IMG/VR virus record: IMGVR_UViG_3300008259_000501
Span: 1-31,113 of that record
DNA length: 31,113 nt
Direction: 5' to 3' (one strand)
DNA from: a virus
Position 1 is the first letter of the stretch, and each line of letters begins with the position of its first letter. Both the position numbers and the translations under genes were made by a program. Of the stretch, positions 20,235-30,073 are shown one piece after another. The notes beneath the pieces were generated by a model. It worked only from the letters and a program-made list of their open reading frames with translations. It searched no databases and was not told the DNA's origin.

Positions 20235-20436
20235 AGATGAATTGTATGACTGGTTGTTTCACTACAACCATTATGTTAAAAGCTGGACCGCTTTTAAAAG
20301 AGAAGATATTAGCAAATACTTCAATGGAGAATTACAAAATGTGCTAACTTCAAAAAATCATAATACACTAGTGGATATTATTCAGAAGACTGGTGGAGAT
20401 GAAGCAAAGATCAAAAAGCTTTTAAAGAATGGATGA
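20224..20436 (+). CDS. Small hypothetical protein upstream of TerL
   Basis: Seventy residues (MTNKDELYDWLFHYNHYVKS, WTAFKREDISKYFNGE), compact and helical, ending in KIKKLLKNG. It overlaps TerL by 8 nt (ATGGATGA). Its size and place suggest a packaging accessory protein; no motif recognised. Confidence 0.6.
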   Translation: MTNKDELYDWLFHYNHYVKSWTAFKREDISKYFNGELQNVLTSKNHNTLVDIIQKTGGDEAKIKKLLKNG

Positions 20437-22636
20437 TAAACCATACATAGTAGTTCCTACTTGGGAAAATGATGAATGGTCCACAACCACGTTTAATACA
20501 CGGGATGAGTTTAAAGATTTTGTTTTATCTTTATTTAAAGAACCTGGTCAGTACAATTTTGATGAAACGGCTTTTGAGTTTAATACTCAAGCAAGAAAAT
20601 TTAACAAGCTACGTTATTTTTGTCCTTATCCTGAGGGCAGTAAAGATTTCTTAGCTTATTGGAATGATCAGAAAAACAAATGCCGTAACGGTGTTATTTT
20701 TAAAGGTAAGAATGACACTTGGTATTTACCACGTGAGTATTACATGTGGGTCAATTTCCTACCAATCAATGATAAAGTAAAAAAGAAATTTGATTTTCCA
20801 GATATCTGGGATAGTCAGTATCACATGGCTCTATATGAGTTGTTGGCAGAATTACATTGGATGCACGCGGCCGTATTAAAGAAAAGGCAGTTTGGTTCCT
20901 CCTATTACCATATGGCCAAAATGATTAATCAGATTTGGTTTGAGGAAACACCAATCCTTAAGATAGGTGCTTCATTAAAAGATTACATTAATGATAAAGG
21001 TTCATGGAAGTTCTTAACTGAGTATAAGTCATTCTTAGATGATAAGACTGCTTGGTACCGTCCTATGAATCCTAGTAAAGTTTTAATGTGGCAACAACAA
21101 ATTGAAGATACCGGTTCAGATGGTAGATCAACATTAAAAGGTTTAAAAGGTACAATACAAGGTGTGAGTTTTGAAAAGAGTGATACCTCAGGTGTCGGTG
21201 GTGCTGTACGTATTTTCTTCTATGAAGAAGCCGGTGTTGCACCACATATGGACAAGACTGTTGAGTACTTATTTCCAGCATTACAATCAGGTAATATTAC
21301 AACAGGTATCTTTATTGCAGCAGGAACAGTAGGTGATTTAGATCAGTGTGAGCCACTGAAGCAAATGACAATATATCCCGTTGTGAATAGTATCTACCCT
21401 GTCACTAGTAACTTAATTGATGATAAAGGCACTATAGGAGAATCAGCTTTGTTTATTCCTGAACAATGGTCAATGCCTCCATATATTGATAAGTATGGTA
21501 ACTCACTTGTTGAAGAAGCCTTAGAATCTTTAAATGCTAAATTTGAAAAGTGGAAGAAAGATCTTACACCAGAAAAATACCAATTGCGTATATCTCAGCA
21601 TCCGCGTAATATTGCTGAAGCATTTGCTTACAGGAGTGTATCACTATTCCCGCAAAACTTAGTAGCTGCACAAACTCGCCGTATTGAAGAAAAAGATTAT
21701 GCTTACGAGTTTATAAATCTTGAACGTGATGCCTCAGGTAAAATAGAACCTCATCTAACAACCAAGCTTCCTATATCTGAATTCCCAATAACTAAAAACA
21801 CTGAAGACAAAACAGGAACATTAGTTGTGTGGGAAAGACCTGATCCTAATGCAGAGTGGGGAACTTACTACGCTTCTATTGACCCAGTGTCAGAAGGTAA
21901 AACAACTACCTCAGAATCTTTATGTTCTATTTACGTTTATAAGAATCCTGTAGAAGTAACTAAGATTGATGCTGATAAAACAGAGACTTATATTGAGAGA
22001 GATAAGATTGTTGCTGCATGGTGCGGACGTTTTGATGACATCAATAAAACTCATGAAAGACTTGCTTTAATAATTGAGTGGTATAACTCGTGGACTTTAA
22101 TAGAAAATAACGTATCTTTGTTTATACAGTACATGATAAGTAAGCACAAACAGCGCTATCTTGTACCTAAAGATCAGATCTTTTTCTTGAAAGAGTTGTC
22201 CTCAAACCGGAACGTGTTTCAAGAATATGGTTGGAAGAATACAGGAACATTGTTTAAGAATCACATCTTAAGTTATCTTATTGAGTTTCTCAAAGAAGAA
22301 TTAGATGTTGACACTAAAGATGATGGTACTATTGTAAAAACATATTATGGCATTGAGCGTATTCCTGATCCAATGGCCATGAAAGAGATGCAAGCTTATA
22401 ACTCAGACATAAACGTGGATAGGCTGGTAGCACTAGGAGCACTGATTGCTTTTGCTAAAGTTCAGCAAGCAAATAGGGGTTATAAAAAAAGAGTTGAAAA
22501 TACTGACAGAAAACACTTGGAAAAGTCAGCAAATTTGTTTAAATTAAGTAACAGCCCTTTCCGGCATATTGGAAAAGGTAGAGGAAATCCTGGTCGCATG
22601 CAAGCACCAAGAAATCCTTTTAAAAATATAAGATAA
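20429..22636 (+). CDS. terL: Terminase large subunit
   Basis: A 735-residue packaging motor. The ATPase part has an unusual P-loop at residues 152-160 (KRQFGSSYY), where the canonical GK(S/T) is replaced by GSS; similar RxxGxS(Y/F) loops occur in crAss-like TerLs as I recall. Walker B is RIFFYEEAG at 261-269 (E266/E267 as catalytic acid). The RuvC-like nuclease starts with YYASIDPVSEGKTTTSES (D485), with E559 in TLIENN and D664 in INVDRLVALG as further metal ligands. It pumps DNA into the prohead through the portal and cuts concatemers. The portal gene follows 4 nt later. Confidence 0.9.
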   Translation: MDDKPYIVVPTWENDEWSTTTFNTRDEFKDFVLSLFKEPGQYNFDETAFEFNTQARKFNKLRYFCPYPEGSKDFLAYWNDQKNKCRNGVIFKGKNDTWYLPREYYMWVNFLPINDKVKKKFDFPDIWDSQYHMALYELLAELHWMHAAVLKKRQFGSSYYHMAKMINQIWFEETPILKIGASLKDYINDKGSWKFLTEYKSFLDDKTAWYRPMNPSKVLMWQQQIEDTGSDGRSTLKGLKGTIQGVSFEKSDTSGVGGAVRIFFYEEAGVAPHMDKTVEYLFPALQSGNITTGIFIAAGTVGDLDQCEPLKQMTIYPVVNSIYPVTSNLIDDKGTIGESALFIPEQWSMPPYIDKYGNSLVEEALESLNAKFEKWKKDLTPEKYQLRISQHPRNIAEAFAYRSVSLFPQNLVAAQTRRIEEKDYAYEFINLERDASGKIEPHLTTKLPISEFPITKNTEDKTGTLVVWERPDPNAEWGTYYASIDPVSEGKTTTSESLCSIYVYKNPVEVTKIDADKTETYIERDKIVAAWCGRFDDINKTHERLALIIEWYNSWTLIENNVSLFIQYMISKHKQRYLVPKDQIFFLKELSSNRNVFQEYGWKNTGTLFKNHILSYLIEFLKEELDVDTKDDGTIVKTYYGIERIPDPMAMKEMQAYNSDINVDRLVALGALIAFAKVQQANRGYKKRVENTDRKHLEKSANLFKLSNSPFRHIGKGRGNPGRMQAPRNPFKNIR

Positions 22637-22640
22637 GATT

Positions 22641-25424
22641 ATGAAAGTATTAAACGCAATGCAACTTAAGGCTGGTGCCAAATCTGAAACTAACCGTATG
22701 GGTAGTATCACACAGCCTGTTCAATTTCTTCCACGTGATGAGAAAGATGCTGAATGGACAGCCTGGAATCTTGACTGGTTAGAGTGGAATGGTTTAAAAC
22801 AGATCCGCCGTAATGCGCGCCGGCTTATGAAAAACTATAAGCTTGCTAAAGGAGTTATTGACAAAGCTGATTACATTGTTGAAGATGACAATGAGATGAG
22901 AGACTTAGTTGAAACTCTTATCCAAGAAGATACTACAGCTTTAGAACTTAAGTTTTATCCTATTATTCCTAATGTGGTTAACGTGCTTGTATCTGAGTTT
23001 GCTAAAAGAAATACTAAGGCAACCTTCCGCGGGGTTGATGAGTTTACTTATAATGAGCAGCTAGAAGAAAAACGTAAACAAGTAGAAGATGTTTTATTTG
23101 CAAAAGCTGAGCAAAAGTTATTAGCTCAGATGCTTGAACAAGGAATGGATATGAATGATCCACAAATGCAAGAGCAAATGCAACAACAAATGAATCCTGA
23201 AAATCTTAAGACTCTTCCTGAGATACAAAATTACTTTGATAAAGATTACAGGAGCATGTGTGAGCAATGGGCTGCTCATCAGATGAAAGTTGATGAGGAA
23301 AGATTTAGAATGGATGAACTTGAGGAAAGAGCTTTTAGAGATATGCTTATTACCGATAGAGAGTTCTGGCACATGCGCATGATGGAAGATGATTATGATG
23401 TTGAGCTTTGGAATCCAGTAACTACTTTTTATCACAAGTCACCAGAAGCAAGGTACATTTCTCAAGGTAACTGGGTTGGCCGTATTGATATGATGACTAT
23501 CTCTGATGTAATTGACAAGTACGGTTACATGATGACCCAAGAACAACTAGAATCTATTGAAGCAATTTATCCAGTAAGATCTGCAGGTTATCCATTACAA
23601 GGATATCAGAATGATGGTTCTTACTATGATGCTACAAAAAATCATGATTGGAACGTTAATATGCCTGGTTTAGCTTACCGTCAATACACTTCAATGTGGG
23701 ATAATTCTATTGCTCCCGGAGGAGACATTATCAACTGGATCATGGCTGAAGGAGAAGACTATGCTCCGATGGGAGCTGCCTTTTTGCTCCGTGTTACAAC
23801 AGCTTACTGGAAGTCTCAACGTAAGGTAGGACATCTTACTAAGATTACTGAAAACGGAGAGACCATTGTAGACATCATTGATGAAAGTTACAAAATAGTT
23901 GATAAGCCTGTGTACAATACACGGTTAATGCAAAACAAAACTAAAGATAATCTTGTCTTTGGAGAACACATTGATTGGATCTGGATTAATGAAGTATGGG
24001 GCGGTATTAAAATTGGCCCTAATCATCCTTCCTTCTGGGGTATGAATAACCCAGGTGGTATTAATCCAATGTACTTAGGTATTGATAGCAACACAATTAG
24101 ACCATTAAAGTTTCAGTTCAAAGGAGATAAAACTTTGTATGGCTGTAAACTTCCTGTAGAAGGAGCTGTATTCTCTGATCGTAATACTAGATCAACAGCA
24201 ATGGTTGACTTAATGAAGCCTTTCCAAATTGGATACAACATTGTTAATAACCAGATAGCTGATATCTTAGTAGATGAATTAGGTACTGTGATTCTGTTAG
24301 ATCAGAATGCTTTGCCAAGACATTCTATGAATGAAGACTGGGGTAAGAACAACTTGGCCAAAGCCTATGTTGCAATGAAGAACTTCCAGATGTTACCGTT
24401 GGATACATCCATCACTAACACTGAAAATGCACTTAACTTCCAACACTTCCAGACATTAAATCTTGAGCAAACAAATCGTATGATGTCCAGGATTCAAATG
24501 GCTAATTATTTTAAACAACAATGTTTTGAGGTGATAGGTATCACACCTCAACGTCTGGGTCAGCAAATAGGTCAAACAGAGACCGCTAAAGGTATTGAAC
24601 AGGCTGTAACCGGTTCGTACGCCCAGACGGAAACTTACTTCATGCAACACTGTGATTATTTGATGCCACGCGTACATCAGATGAGAACTGACTTAGCGCA
24701 GTTTTATCATTCCTCAAAACCATCATTACGCTTGCAGTATATCACAAGCACTGATGAGAAAGTTAACTTTGAGATGAACGGTACTGACTTATTACTGAGA
24801 GATCTTAATATCTTCTGTACAACAAAGGCCAACCAGAGAGCAATACTTGAACAGATGAAACAAATGGTTATTGGCAACAATACTACAGGAGCAACAATCT
24901 TTGACCTAGGTAATGTTATGCAGGCTGAATCCTTAGCTGAGGTTAATCATGTATTAAAAGAAACTGATAGAAAAGCTCAAGCTCAACGTCAGGAACAAAT
25001 GCAGCATGAACAGCAAATGGCTGAACAAGCTAATCAAACAGCATTGCAACAAAAACAAATGGAGATTGATGCCGATATGCGTAAAGAAGAAATGCGTAAC
25101 AGAACCACATTGCTTGCTGCTGAAATTAAGTCTGCAGGTTATGGAGCTATGCAAGATATGAATGCTAACAAGCAGTCTGATTTTATTGATGCTATGAAGG
25201 ATATCAAGAGCTCAAATGAGTTTGAACAAACTATGAACTTTGAACAAGGTAAAGAGAGAACTAAACAATCTTTAAATGCAGATAAAAATAATATCTCTAG
25301 AGAGAAAATGCAAACTCAATTAGCCATGAAGCAGATGGATGTTAACATAGCAAAAGAGAATAAGAACCAGTTTGACCTAAAAAAGAAGGCTCAGGAAAAT
25401 AGCAAAAACAACAAGAAAAAGTAA
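22641..25424 (+). CDS. Portal protein
   Basis: A 927-residue protein directly after TerL, the usual place for the portal. Residues ~1-120 contain DEKDAEWTAWNLDWLEWNGL and helices typical of portal wings. A long acidic/Gln-rich insertion (EQMQQQMNPENLKTLPEIQN, about 165-200) follows, and a central part has PVTTFYHKSPEARYISQGNW and MIVNNQIAD-like stem helices (FQIGYNIVNNQIADILVDEL). The last ~150 residues are a Gln/Lys-rich coiled coil (QAQRQEQMQHEQQMAEQANQ). Such 800-950-residue portals with a long C-terminal helical barrel are typical of crAss-like phages. It forms the dodecameric DNA gate. Family call from context and architecture. Confidence 0.8.
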   Translation: MKVLNAMQLKAGAKSETNRMGSITQPVQFLPRDEKDAEWTAWNLDWLEWNGLKQIRRNARRLMKNYKLAKGVIDKADYIVEDDNEMRDLVETLIQEDTTALELKFYPIIPNVVNVLVSEFAKRNTKATFRGVDEFTYNEQLEEKRKQVEDVLFAKAEQKLLAQMLEQGMDMNDPQMQEQMQQQMNPENLKTLPEIQNYFDKDYRSMCEQWAAHQMKVDEERFRMDELEERAFRDMLITDREFWHMRMMEDDYDVELWNPVTTFYHKSPEARYISQGNWVGRIDMMTISDVIDKYGYMMTQEQLESIEAIYPVRSAGYPLQGYQNDGSYYDATKNHDWNVNMPGLAYRQYTSMWDNSIAPGGDIINWIMAEGEDYAPMGAAFLLRVTTAYWKSQRKVGHLTKITENGETIVDIIDESYKIVDKPVYNTRLMQNKTKDNLVFGEHIDWIWINEVWGGIKIGPNHPSFWGMNNPGGINPMYLGIDSNTIRPLKFQFKGDKTLYGCKLPVEGAVFSDRNTRSTAMVDLMKPFQIGYNIVNNQIADILVDELGTVILLDQNALPRHSMNEDWGKNNLAKAYVAMKNFQMLPLDTSITNTENALNFQHFQTLNLEQTNRMMSRIQMANYFKQQCFEVIGITPQRLGQQIGQTETAKGIEQAVTGSYAQTETYFMQHCDYLMPRVHQMRTDLAQFYHSSKPSLRLQYITSTDEKVNFEMNGTDLLLRDLNIFCTTKANQRAILEQMKQMVIGNNTTGATIFDLGNVMQAESLAEVNHVLKETDRKAQAQRQEQMQHEQQMAEQANQTALQQKQMEIDADMRKEEMRNRTTLLAAEIKSAGYGAMQDMNANKQSDFIDAMKDIKSSNEFEQTMNFEQGKERTKQSLNADKNNISREKMQTQLAMKQMDVNIAKENKNQFDLKKKAQENSKNNKKK

Positions 25425-25554
25425 AACTAGCGTTATAATGCAGAAAAACTTTATAGACCTGAAAAAAAAGTCAAATTTATAAAGTTTATTTGTATAATTT
25501 TGTTATATTAAGTATATGACCGTCAGTCAAAAATAACCAACAAAAAATAAAAAG
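25425..25554 (+). promoter_or_regulatory. AT-rich gap before the capsid module; possible promoter
   Basis: A 130-bp gap without a gene. It contains GTTTATTTGTATAATTTTG around 25484-25502, similar to the -7 boxes of the other promoters here, but no TTG lies at the right distance, so a promoter is possible, not shown. The sequence GTCAGTCAAAAATAACCAAC (25522-25541) precedes the next gene and has a close copy before 28548. Confidence 0.35.
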
Positions 25555-26796
25555 ATGAGCAACACAACAGACAACACAACCGTAGAGACGGTAGACATGG
25601 ACCTAAACCAGATACTCAATATCGGGGATAGCGTTATGTTACCTGCAGCTACGGATGAGCCTGAAAAGAAAAACATTTTTTCCCGCGGCAAAGAAGATTT
25701 ATCTTTCTTAGATAAACCAGTAACAAAATCAGAACCTGAGACAACAACATCAGCAGATCCTGCAACAACACCTGCGCCAGCGCCAGTGTCTAAGTCAGAA
25801 TTAGATCAAATGTTGAATGAAGATACTGATGATGATTCAACAGCAGGACCTTCAAAATCTACAGGACGTAAAAATGGTCTAGTAGAATTAACTAGCAAAC
25901 TTATTGAGAAGAACTTGCTAGTTCCTTTTGATGATGAGAAACCTTTAGACAAATACACTCTGCAAGATTTTGAAGAGTTAATTGAAGCTAACTTTAATCA
26001 CAAGGAAGAAGAGTTGGGCGGTCGTATCTCAAATCAGTTTTTTGAGGCGCTTCCTCCAGAGTTTCAATACGCTGCAGAATATGTATCCAAAGGTGGTACA
26101 GATTTAAAAGGTTTATTCAGAACACTTGCTCAAGTTGAGGAAGTACGTCAGATGGATCCAGCTGATGAAAATGATGCTAAGCATATCTCAAGAAGTTATT
26201 TACAAGCAACTAACTTTGGTACACCAGATGAAATTGAAGAGCAGATTACTGAATGGGAAGATGCAAATCAATTAGAGAACAAAGCTTCTAAGTTTAAGCC
26301 TAAGTTGGATGCAATGACAGAGAGACAAGTTCAATATAAACTTGCTCAACAAGCTGAAATGCAAAAACAACAACAAGCTCAAATGAAACATTATATGGAT
26401 AATGTTTATAAAACATTAGAGCCTGGTGAATTAAACGGTCTTAAGCTAGACAGAAGAACGCAAAACTTATTATTCACAGGACTGGTTCAGCCAAGCTACC
26501 AATCTGCCTCCGGTAACCCAACTAACTTATTAGGTCACTTATTAGAAAAATACCAGTATGTAGAACCTAACCATGGTCTTATTGCTAAAGTACTTTGGCT
26601 ACTTGCTGATGAACAAGGGTATGAGTCTAAGGTGCGTGAGAATAATAAAAAAGAAGTAATTGCTGAGACAGTACGTAAATTAAAATCAGAACAAAGTAAC
26701 AAGATATCTTCCCATATTGATGAGCAAGTTGATGACAACAAGAGCAGAGGTAGTTTCAAAATACCAAGAAACACAGGAGGATTTTTTAAACGTTAA
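25555..26796 (+). CDS. Putative scaffolding/head-assembly protein
   Basis: A 413-residue protein between portal and major capsid genes, the classical scaffold position. Residues 1-110 are low-complexity and acidic/Pro-Thr-rich (TTTSADPATTPAPAPVSKSE, NEDTDDDSTAGPSKSTGRKN), then mostly helices, including a Gln-rich coil (KLAQQAEMQKQQQAQMKHYM, about residues 262-282), and a basic end (SRGSFKIPRNTGGFFKR). Disordered acidic N-terminus, helical body and basic C-terminus fit scaffolding proteins, whose basic tail binds the capsid protein. It could instead be an internal head protein. No sequence family recognised. Confidence 0.6.
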   Translation: MSNTTDNTTVETVDMDLNQILNIGDSVMLPAATDEPEKKNIFSRGKEDLSFLDKPVTKSEPETTTSADPATTPAPAPVSKSELDQMLNEDTDDDSTAGPSKSTGRKNGLVELTSKLIEKNLLVPFDDEKPLDKYTLQDFEELIEANFNHKEEELGGRISNQFFEALPPEFQYAAEYVSKGGTDLKGLFRTLAQVEEVRQMDPADENDAKHISRSYLQATNFGTPDEIEEQITEWEDANQLENKASKFKPKLDAMTERQVQYKLAQQAEMQKQQQAQMKHYMDNVYKTLEPGELNGLKLDRRTQNLLFTGLVQPSYQSASGNPTNLLGHLLEKYQYVEPNHGLIAKVLWLLADEQGYESKVRENNKKEVIAETVRKLKSEQSNKISSHIDEQVDDNKSRGSFKIPRNTGGFFKR

Positions 26797-26837
26797 AAAC
26801 AAATAAATATAAACCCTAAAAACAAAAACAAAACAGA

Positions 26838-28463
26838 ATGAGCACTCCAGTTTTAAACAATGGCCTCTTCCTACGTGACACTAACTACAATGCTAGTTCA
26901 CACGTAGACTCATATCACTTAGTGAATATGTTGAAAGATGCTGAACCAATGGACATGGGTCCAGTTGACATTTGGGCAATGACCCAAAAAATCGAAATGC
27001 CTTTATACCAGTTATCATCTTTTGGTGGTAAGAACATCATCATGGTAGACAATGCGCGTGGAGAATATAAATGGCAAACTCCTGTATCTCAGGACTTAGC
27101 TTATATTCTTGAAGACATTGAGCCACAAAATGAGAACAAAGGTATTGACGGTACAACCTTCAAAATCAAAATCAACAGACGTGAATTTGGACATGGTGAT
27201 ATCATCACTTATGACAAATACAACGGTGTTGAGATGTACATTACTGCAGATGATATCTTACCTATGGGTGATGGTTTTATCTACACTGTACAGTTAGTAA
27301 ACAACGACAACTACAAGTTTTTGGACAACAAATACTTAAACCCACAAACTAAAGTGTTCCGTAAAGGTTCTGCTCGTGGTGAGTACGGTGAGAGATTCTC
27401 TGATATCCAAACACGTGCAGGTTTCCGTGAATTCTATAACTTCGTAGGAGGTGCAGAAGCTCACGTTCATTATTCAGTATCATCTCGTGCAGACATGATG
27501 ATCAAAGGAGGAATGAATGCAGATGGTACAGTTCCTGTAACTGAGATCTGGAGAAACTTTGACAAGACAATGGATCCAGCAATCACTAAGATTGAAGACA
27601 TTGCGTCAAGAATGGGTAAAGATTACTTGAAGCGCGCTGTAGGAAATGGTACTTTAACACGTACTTTCTTAACTACAATGGAAGCAGCTCACTTAACTAA
27701 AATTGCTACAGACATCGAGACCTACTTAATGTGGGGACATGGTGGACGTGTTAAGCAAGATGGTCCAGATGATATGCGTTTATCAGTAGGTTTATGGAAG
27801 CAGTTAGATAACTCTTTCAAACGTGTGTACAATAAGTCTAACTTTAGCTTAGAGTTATTCCGCGGTGAGATCTACAACTTCTACGCAGGTCGTGTGGAGT
27901 TCCAAGGTCCAGATCCAAAACGCCAAATCATTGTTCAAACAGGTATGGGCGGTATGCGTTTAGTAAACGAGGCTATCAAGCGTGAAGCTGTTAACTCTGG
28001 TTTAGTAATCCAAGCTGCTAGCAACAATGGTATTGGTGCAATCTCTGGTCAAGGTATGGACTTAAACTTTGGATTTGCATTTACTTCTTACGTTATTCCA
28101 TTCTTGGCTAACGTGAAATTTGTGTTAAACCCAGCGTTTGATAACTTACATACAAATGACATTGAGAACCCAATCATTGATGGTAACCCGTTATCATCTT
28201 ATAGCTTCATCATTTTTGATATCACTGATACTGGAAATGACAACATTTACATGTTGAAGTTATCTTGGGATAATCAATTAAAATGGTGGTATCAAAACGG
28301 AACCATGGATTACATGGGCCGTACTCAAGGCTTCCAAAGCTCTGGTCAATTCAACGGTTACCGTGTGATGATGACTCAGACTATGCCAGCTATCTGGGTA
28401 AAAGATCCAACCAAAGTATTAAAAATCGTAATGAGAAATCCAATCACTGGAGGATCATTCTAG
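26838..28463 (+). CDS. Major capsid protein
   Basis: A 541-residue protein with the features of an HK97-fold major capsid protein in this genomic place: a polar N-terminal arm (about residues 1-60), a beta-rich E-loop region (GENKGIDGTTFKIKI-like stretch, NRREFGHGDIITYDKYNGVE) and a long alpha/beta core, ending VMMTQTMPAIWVKDPTKVLK. Codon use shifts to GCT/GGT/CGT/AAC-type codons, more uniform than in neighbours, as expected of a highly expressed gene. A strong terminator lies right after it (28471-28500). Family call by size, position and codon use rather than a diagnostic motif. Confidence 0.75.
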   Translation: MSTPVLNNGLFLRDTNYNASSHVDSYHLVNMLKDAEPMDMGPVDIWAMTQKIEMPLYQLSSFGGKNIIMVDNARGEYKWQTPVSQDLAYILEDIEPQNENKGIDGTTFKIKINRREFGHGDIITYDKYNGVEMYITADDILPMGDGFIYTVQLVNNDNYKFLDNKYLNPQTKVFRKGSARGEYGERFSDIQTRAGFREFYNFVGGAEAHVHYSVSSRADMMIKGGMNADGTVPVTEIWRNFDKTMDPAITKIEDIASRMGKDYLKRAVGNGTLTRTFLTTMEAAHLTKIATDIETYLMWGHGGRVKQDGPDDMRLSVGLWKQLDNSFKRVYNKSNFSLELFRGEIYNFYAGRVEFQGPDPKRQIIVQTGMGGMRLVNEAIKREAVNSGLVIQAASNNGIGAISGQGMDLNFGFAFTSYVIPFLANVKFVLNPAFDNLHTNDIENPIIDGNPLSSYSFIIFDITDTGNDNIYMLKLSWDNQLKWWYQNGTMDYMGRTQGFQSSGQFNGYRVMMTQTMPAIWVKDPTKVLKIVMRNPITGGSF

Positions 28464-28470
28464 TAACCAT

Positions 28471-28500
28471 AAAAGGGGGAGAGCAATCTCCCCTCTTTTT
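28471..28500 (+). terminator. Rho-independent terminator after the major capsid gene
   Basis: GGGGAGA-GCAA-TCTCCCC with a GNRA loop, followed by TCTTTTTAATT. It begins 8 nt after the capsid stop codon and would cap the capsid transcript. Confidence 0.9.
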
Positions 28501-28547
28501 AATTAATGTCAGTCAAATAACAACCAACTAAAACCAAAAAAAAAATT

Positions 28548-29561
28548 ATGAGCATTTCAATTGTTTCAACACCTTATGATGTAAAAAGCGGACGTATATC
28601 CGTTAAACCCTACTTTGATCCTAACTCAAGTAATTTAGGATTAGAAAAATATGGCATTGCCCTTTATGATGGGGTATTCCATGAAGAACAACTTGCCTGT
28701 ATTGAGCGTAACGGTATAATGCGTTACATAACCGGCTTAAATGAATTTGCCCCTGAGGTAAAACTTATAGCAGACAAAGAGACGCGTGAAGCTAAGATTA
28801 AAGAGATCCGTAATGTAGTAGCACAACTTGAAAGAGAGTTGGCTGTAAACGTAGTTGATCCAGCTAGTCCTAATTTCTGGAATGAAATCAAATTATTAAA
28901 ACCTGATAACCACGAGTTCTGGAATAAAATCACAATGCGTTGTGGTAATGAGATCATTCCATTAGATCCTGCTAAAGATCCGTATGACTTGATTAAATTA
29001 TACGCTATTGAAGCGGGAGGATTTGCAATGATCTCTCCTAGTTACGATGCTGCAAGAACTAAAAACGTCCCACCTAAGTTTTACCTTGATAAGTACGTTG
29101 AGACTATATCCACTAAGACTGAAGTTATTAAACTTAAAAACAGAGCTATCTCTGAACTTGATAAATTATTTAACAAGAATCAGAACAAGTTGTTTTATGT
29201 TGCTAAAGTTGTAGACGGTAATAGTGTACAGTACAAAAAGACTACACCACATGATGTTACATATTCTAACATGGACGCGTATATTAATGGTGAAGGTATT
29301 GAGAAAAACTTAAAGAGAGCAGCTCAGACATTTTTAGATGCTGTTGAACTTGACATGGAAACTCTTAAGATTAGAGCCATGGTTAAAGATGCAACATTCT
29401 ATAAAATCATAGCTGCAAAACCTGATGGATTTATCTATCATGTTGATTCAAGTTCACAAATGGGTCGTAACGCTGCAGAGTGTCTTGAGTTCTTAAAGAA
29501 TCCTTTACAGGAAAACATTCTAGTTGATATTACCAAGAAACTAGAAAAGAATTGGAATTAA
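28548..29561 (+). CDS. Conserved structural protein downstream of the capsid gene
   Basis: A 337-residue protein (MSISIVSTPYDVKSGRISVK) of mixed secondary structure, with no TM segment or signal and no recognised domain. The N-terminal ~70 residues look beta-rich, the rest mostly helical with KAKIKEIRNVVAQLERELAV-like coils. It lies 84 nt after the capsid stop, past the terminator. Its leader contains GTCAGTCAAATAACAACCAA (28508-28527), also found before 25555. A virion role (head auxiliary or connector) is inferred from position. Confidence 0.65.
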   Translation: MSISIVSTPYDVKSGRISVKPYFDPNSSNLGLEKYGIALYDGVFHEEQLACIERNGIMRYITGLNEFAPEVKLIADKETREAKIKEIRNVVAQLERELAVNVVDPASPNFWNEIKLLKPDNHEFWNKITMRCGNEIIPLDPAKDPYDLIKLYAIEAGGFAMISPSYDAARTKNVPPKFYLDKYVETISTKTEVIKLKNRAISELDKLFNKNQNKLFYVAKVVDGNSVQYKKTTPHDVTYSNMDAYINGEGIEKNLKRAAQTFLDAVELDMETLKIRAMVKDATFYKIIAAKPDGFIYHVDSSSQMGRNAAECLEFLKNPLQENILVDITKKLEKNWN

Positions 29562-29578
29562 CTTAAAAACTAAATATC

Positions 29579-29749
29579 ATGGCTGGTACAATGAAAACCC
29601 AAAACAAATTCCCTGAAGTAGTGCAAAAGCCTACTCAATACAAGGGTGGCATGAATGCATGTCCTATAGTAGTAACTAATCCTACAAGATACACAGGAGG
29701 AATGAATAAAGCTGTGTGTGATGTTCCAACAGGAAAATTAAAAAAGTAA
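29579..29749 (+). CDS. Tiny protein with repeated YxGGMN motif (56 aa)
   Basis: From an ATG at 29579: MAGTMKTQNKFPEVVQKPTQ, then YKGGMNACPIVVTNPTRYTG GMNKAV. The motif Y(K/T)GGMN occurs twice, 16 residues apart, and the protein ends KLKK. It is the first of a run of tiny Lys-rich proteins after 28548-29561. Its start lies 17 nt after the preceding stop. Coding is supported by the shared MAG.MKT start with the gene at 29903. Confidence 0.6.
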   Translation: MAGTMKTQNKFPEVVQKPTQYKGGMNACPIVVTNPTRYTGGMNKAVCDVPTGKLKK

Positions 29750-29753
29750 GATC

Positions 29754-29900
29754 ATGGCAAAGGCAACTAAAAAAACAGACGGTGGTAAATTTGTAAAAGG
29801 TGTTGTAACTAATTATGAAAATTACAAAGCACCTAAAACTAAAACAGGTCCTGCGCCTGCTATGAAAAAAGGTGGTATTGTTAAATCTAAAAAGAAATAA
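29754..29900 (+). CDS. Tiny Lys-rich protein (48 aa)
   Basis: MAKATKKTDGGKFVKGVVTN, then YENYKAPKTKTGPAPAMKKG and a GGIVKSKKK end. More than a quarter of the residues are Lys. The start is 4 nt after the preceding stop. The composition suggests a DNA- or capsid-associated peptide; function unknown. Confidence 0.6.
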   Translation: MAKATKKTDGGKFVKGVVTNYENYKAPKTKTGPAPAMKKGGIVKSKKK

Positions 29901-29902
29901 TC

Positions 29903-30073
29903 ATGGCCGGACAAATGAAAACTGCAAACGCTAAAGTAACGGCAGCTAAAAAAGCTACAGGTAAACAACACGGTGGAAACGGTGTTGCTAAAAAACAAAC
30001 TAATATTAAAGCTAAATCTTCAGGTGGGGTAAACACTCCACCTAAAGGAGCTATACCTTCTAAGAAAAAGTAA
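29903..30073 (+). CDS. Tiny Lys-rich protein (56 aa)
   Basis: MAGQMKTANAKVTAAKKATG, KQHGGNGVAKKQTNIKAKSS and a GAIPSKKK end. Histone-tail-like Lys/Ala/Gly composition; two nucleotides after the preceding stop, and its stop overlaps the next ATG (TAATG). Confidence 0.65.
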   Translation: MAGQMKTANAKVTAAKKATGKQHGGNGVAKKQTNIKAKSSGGVNTPPKGAIPSKKK

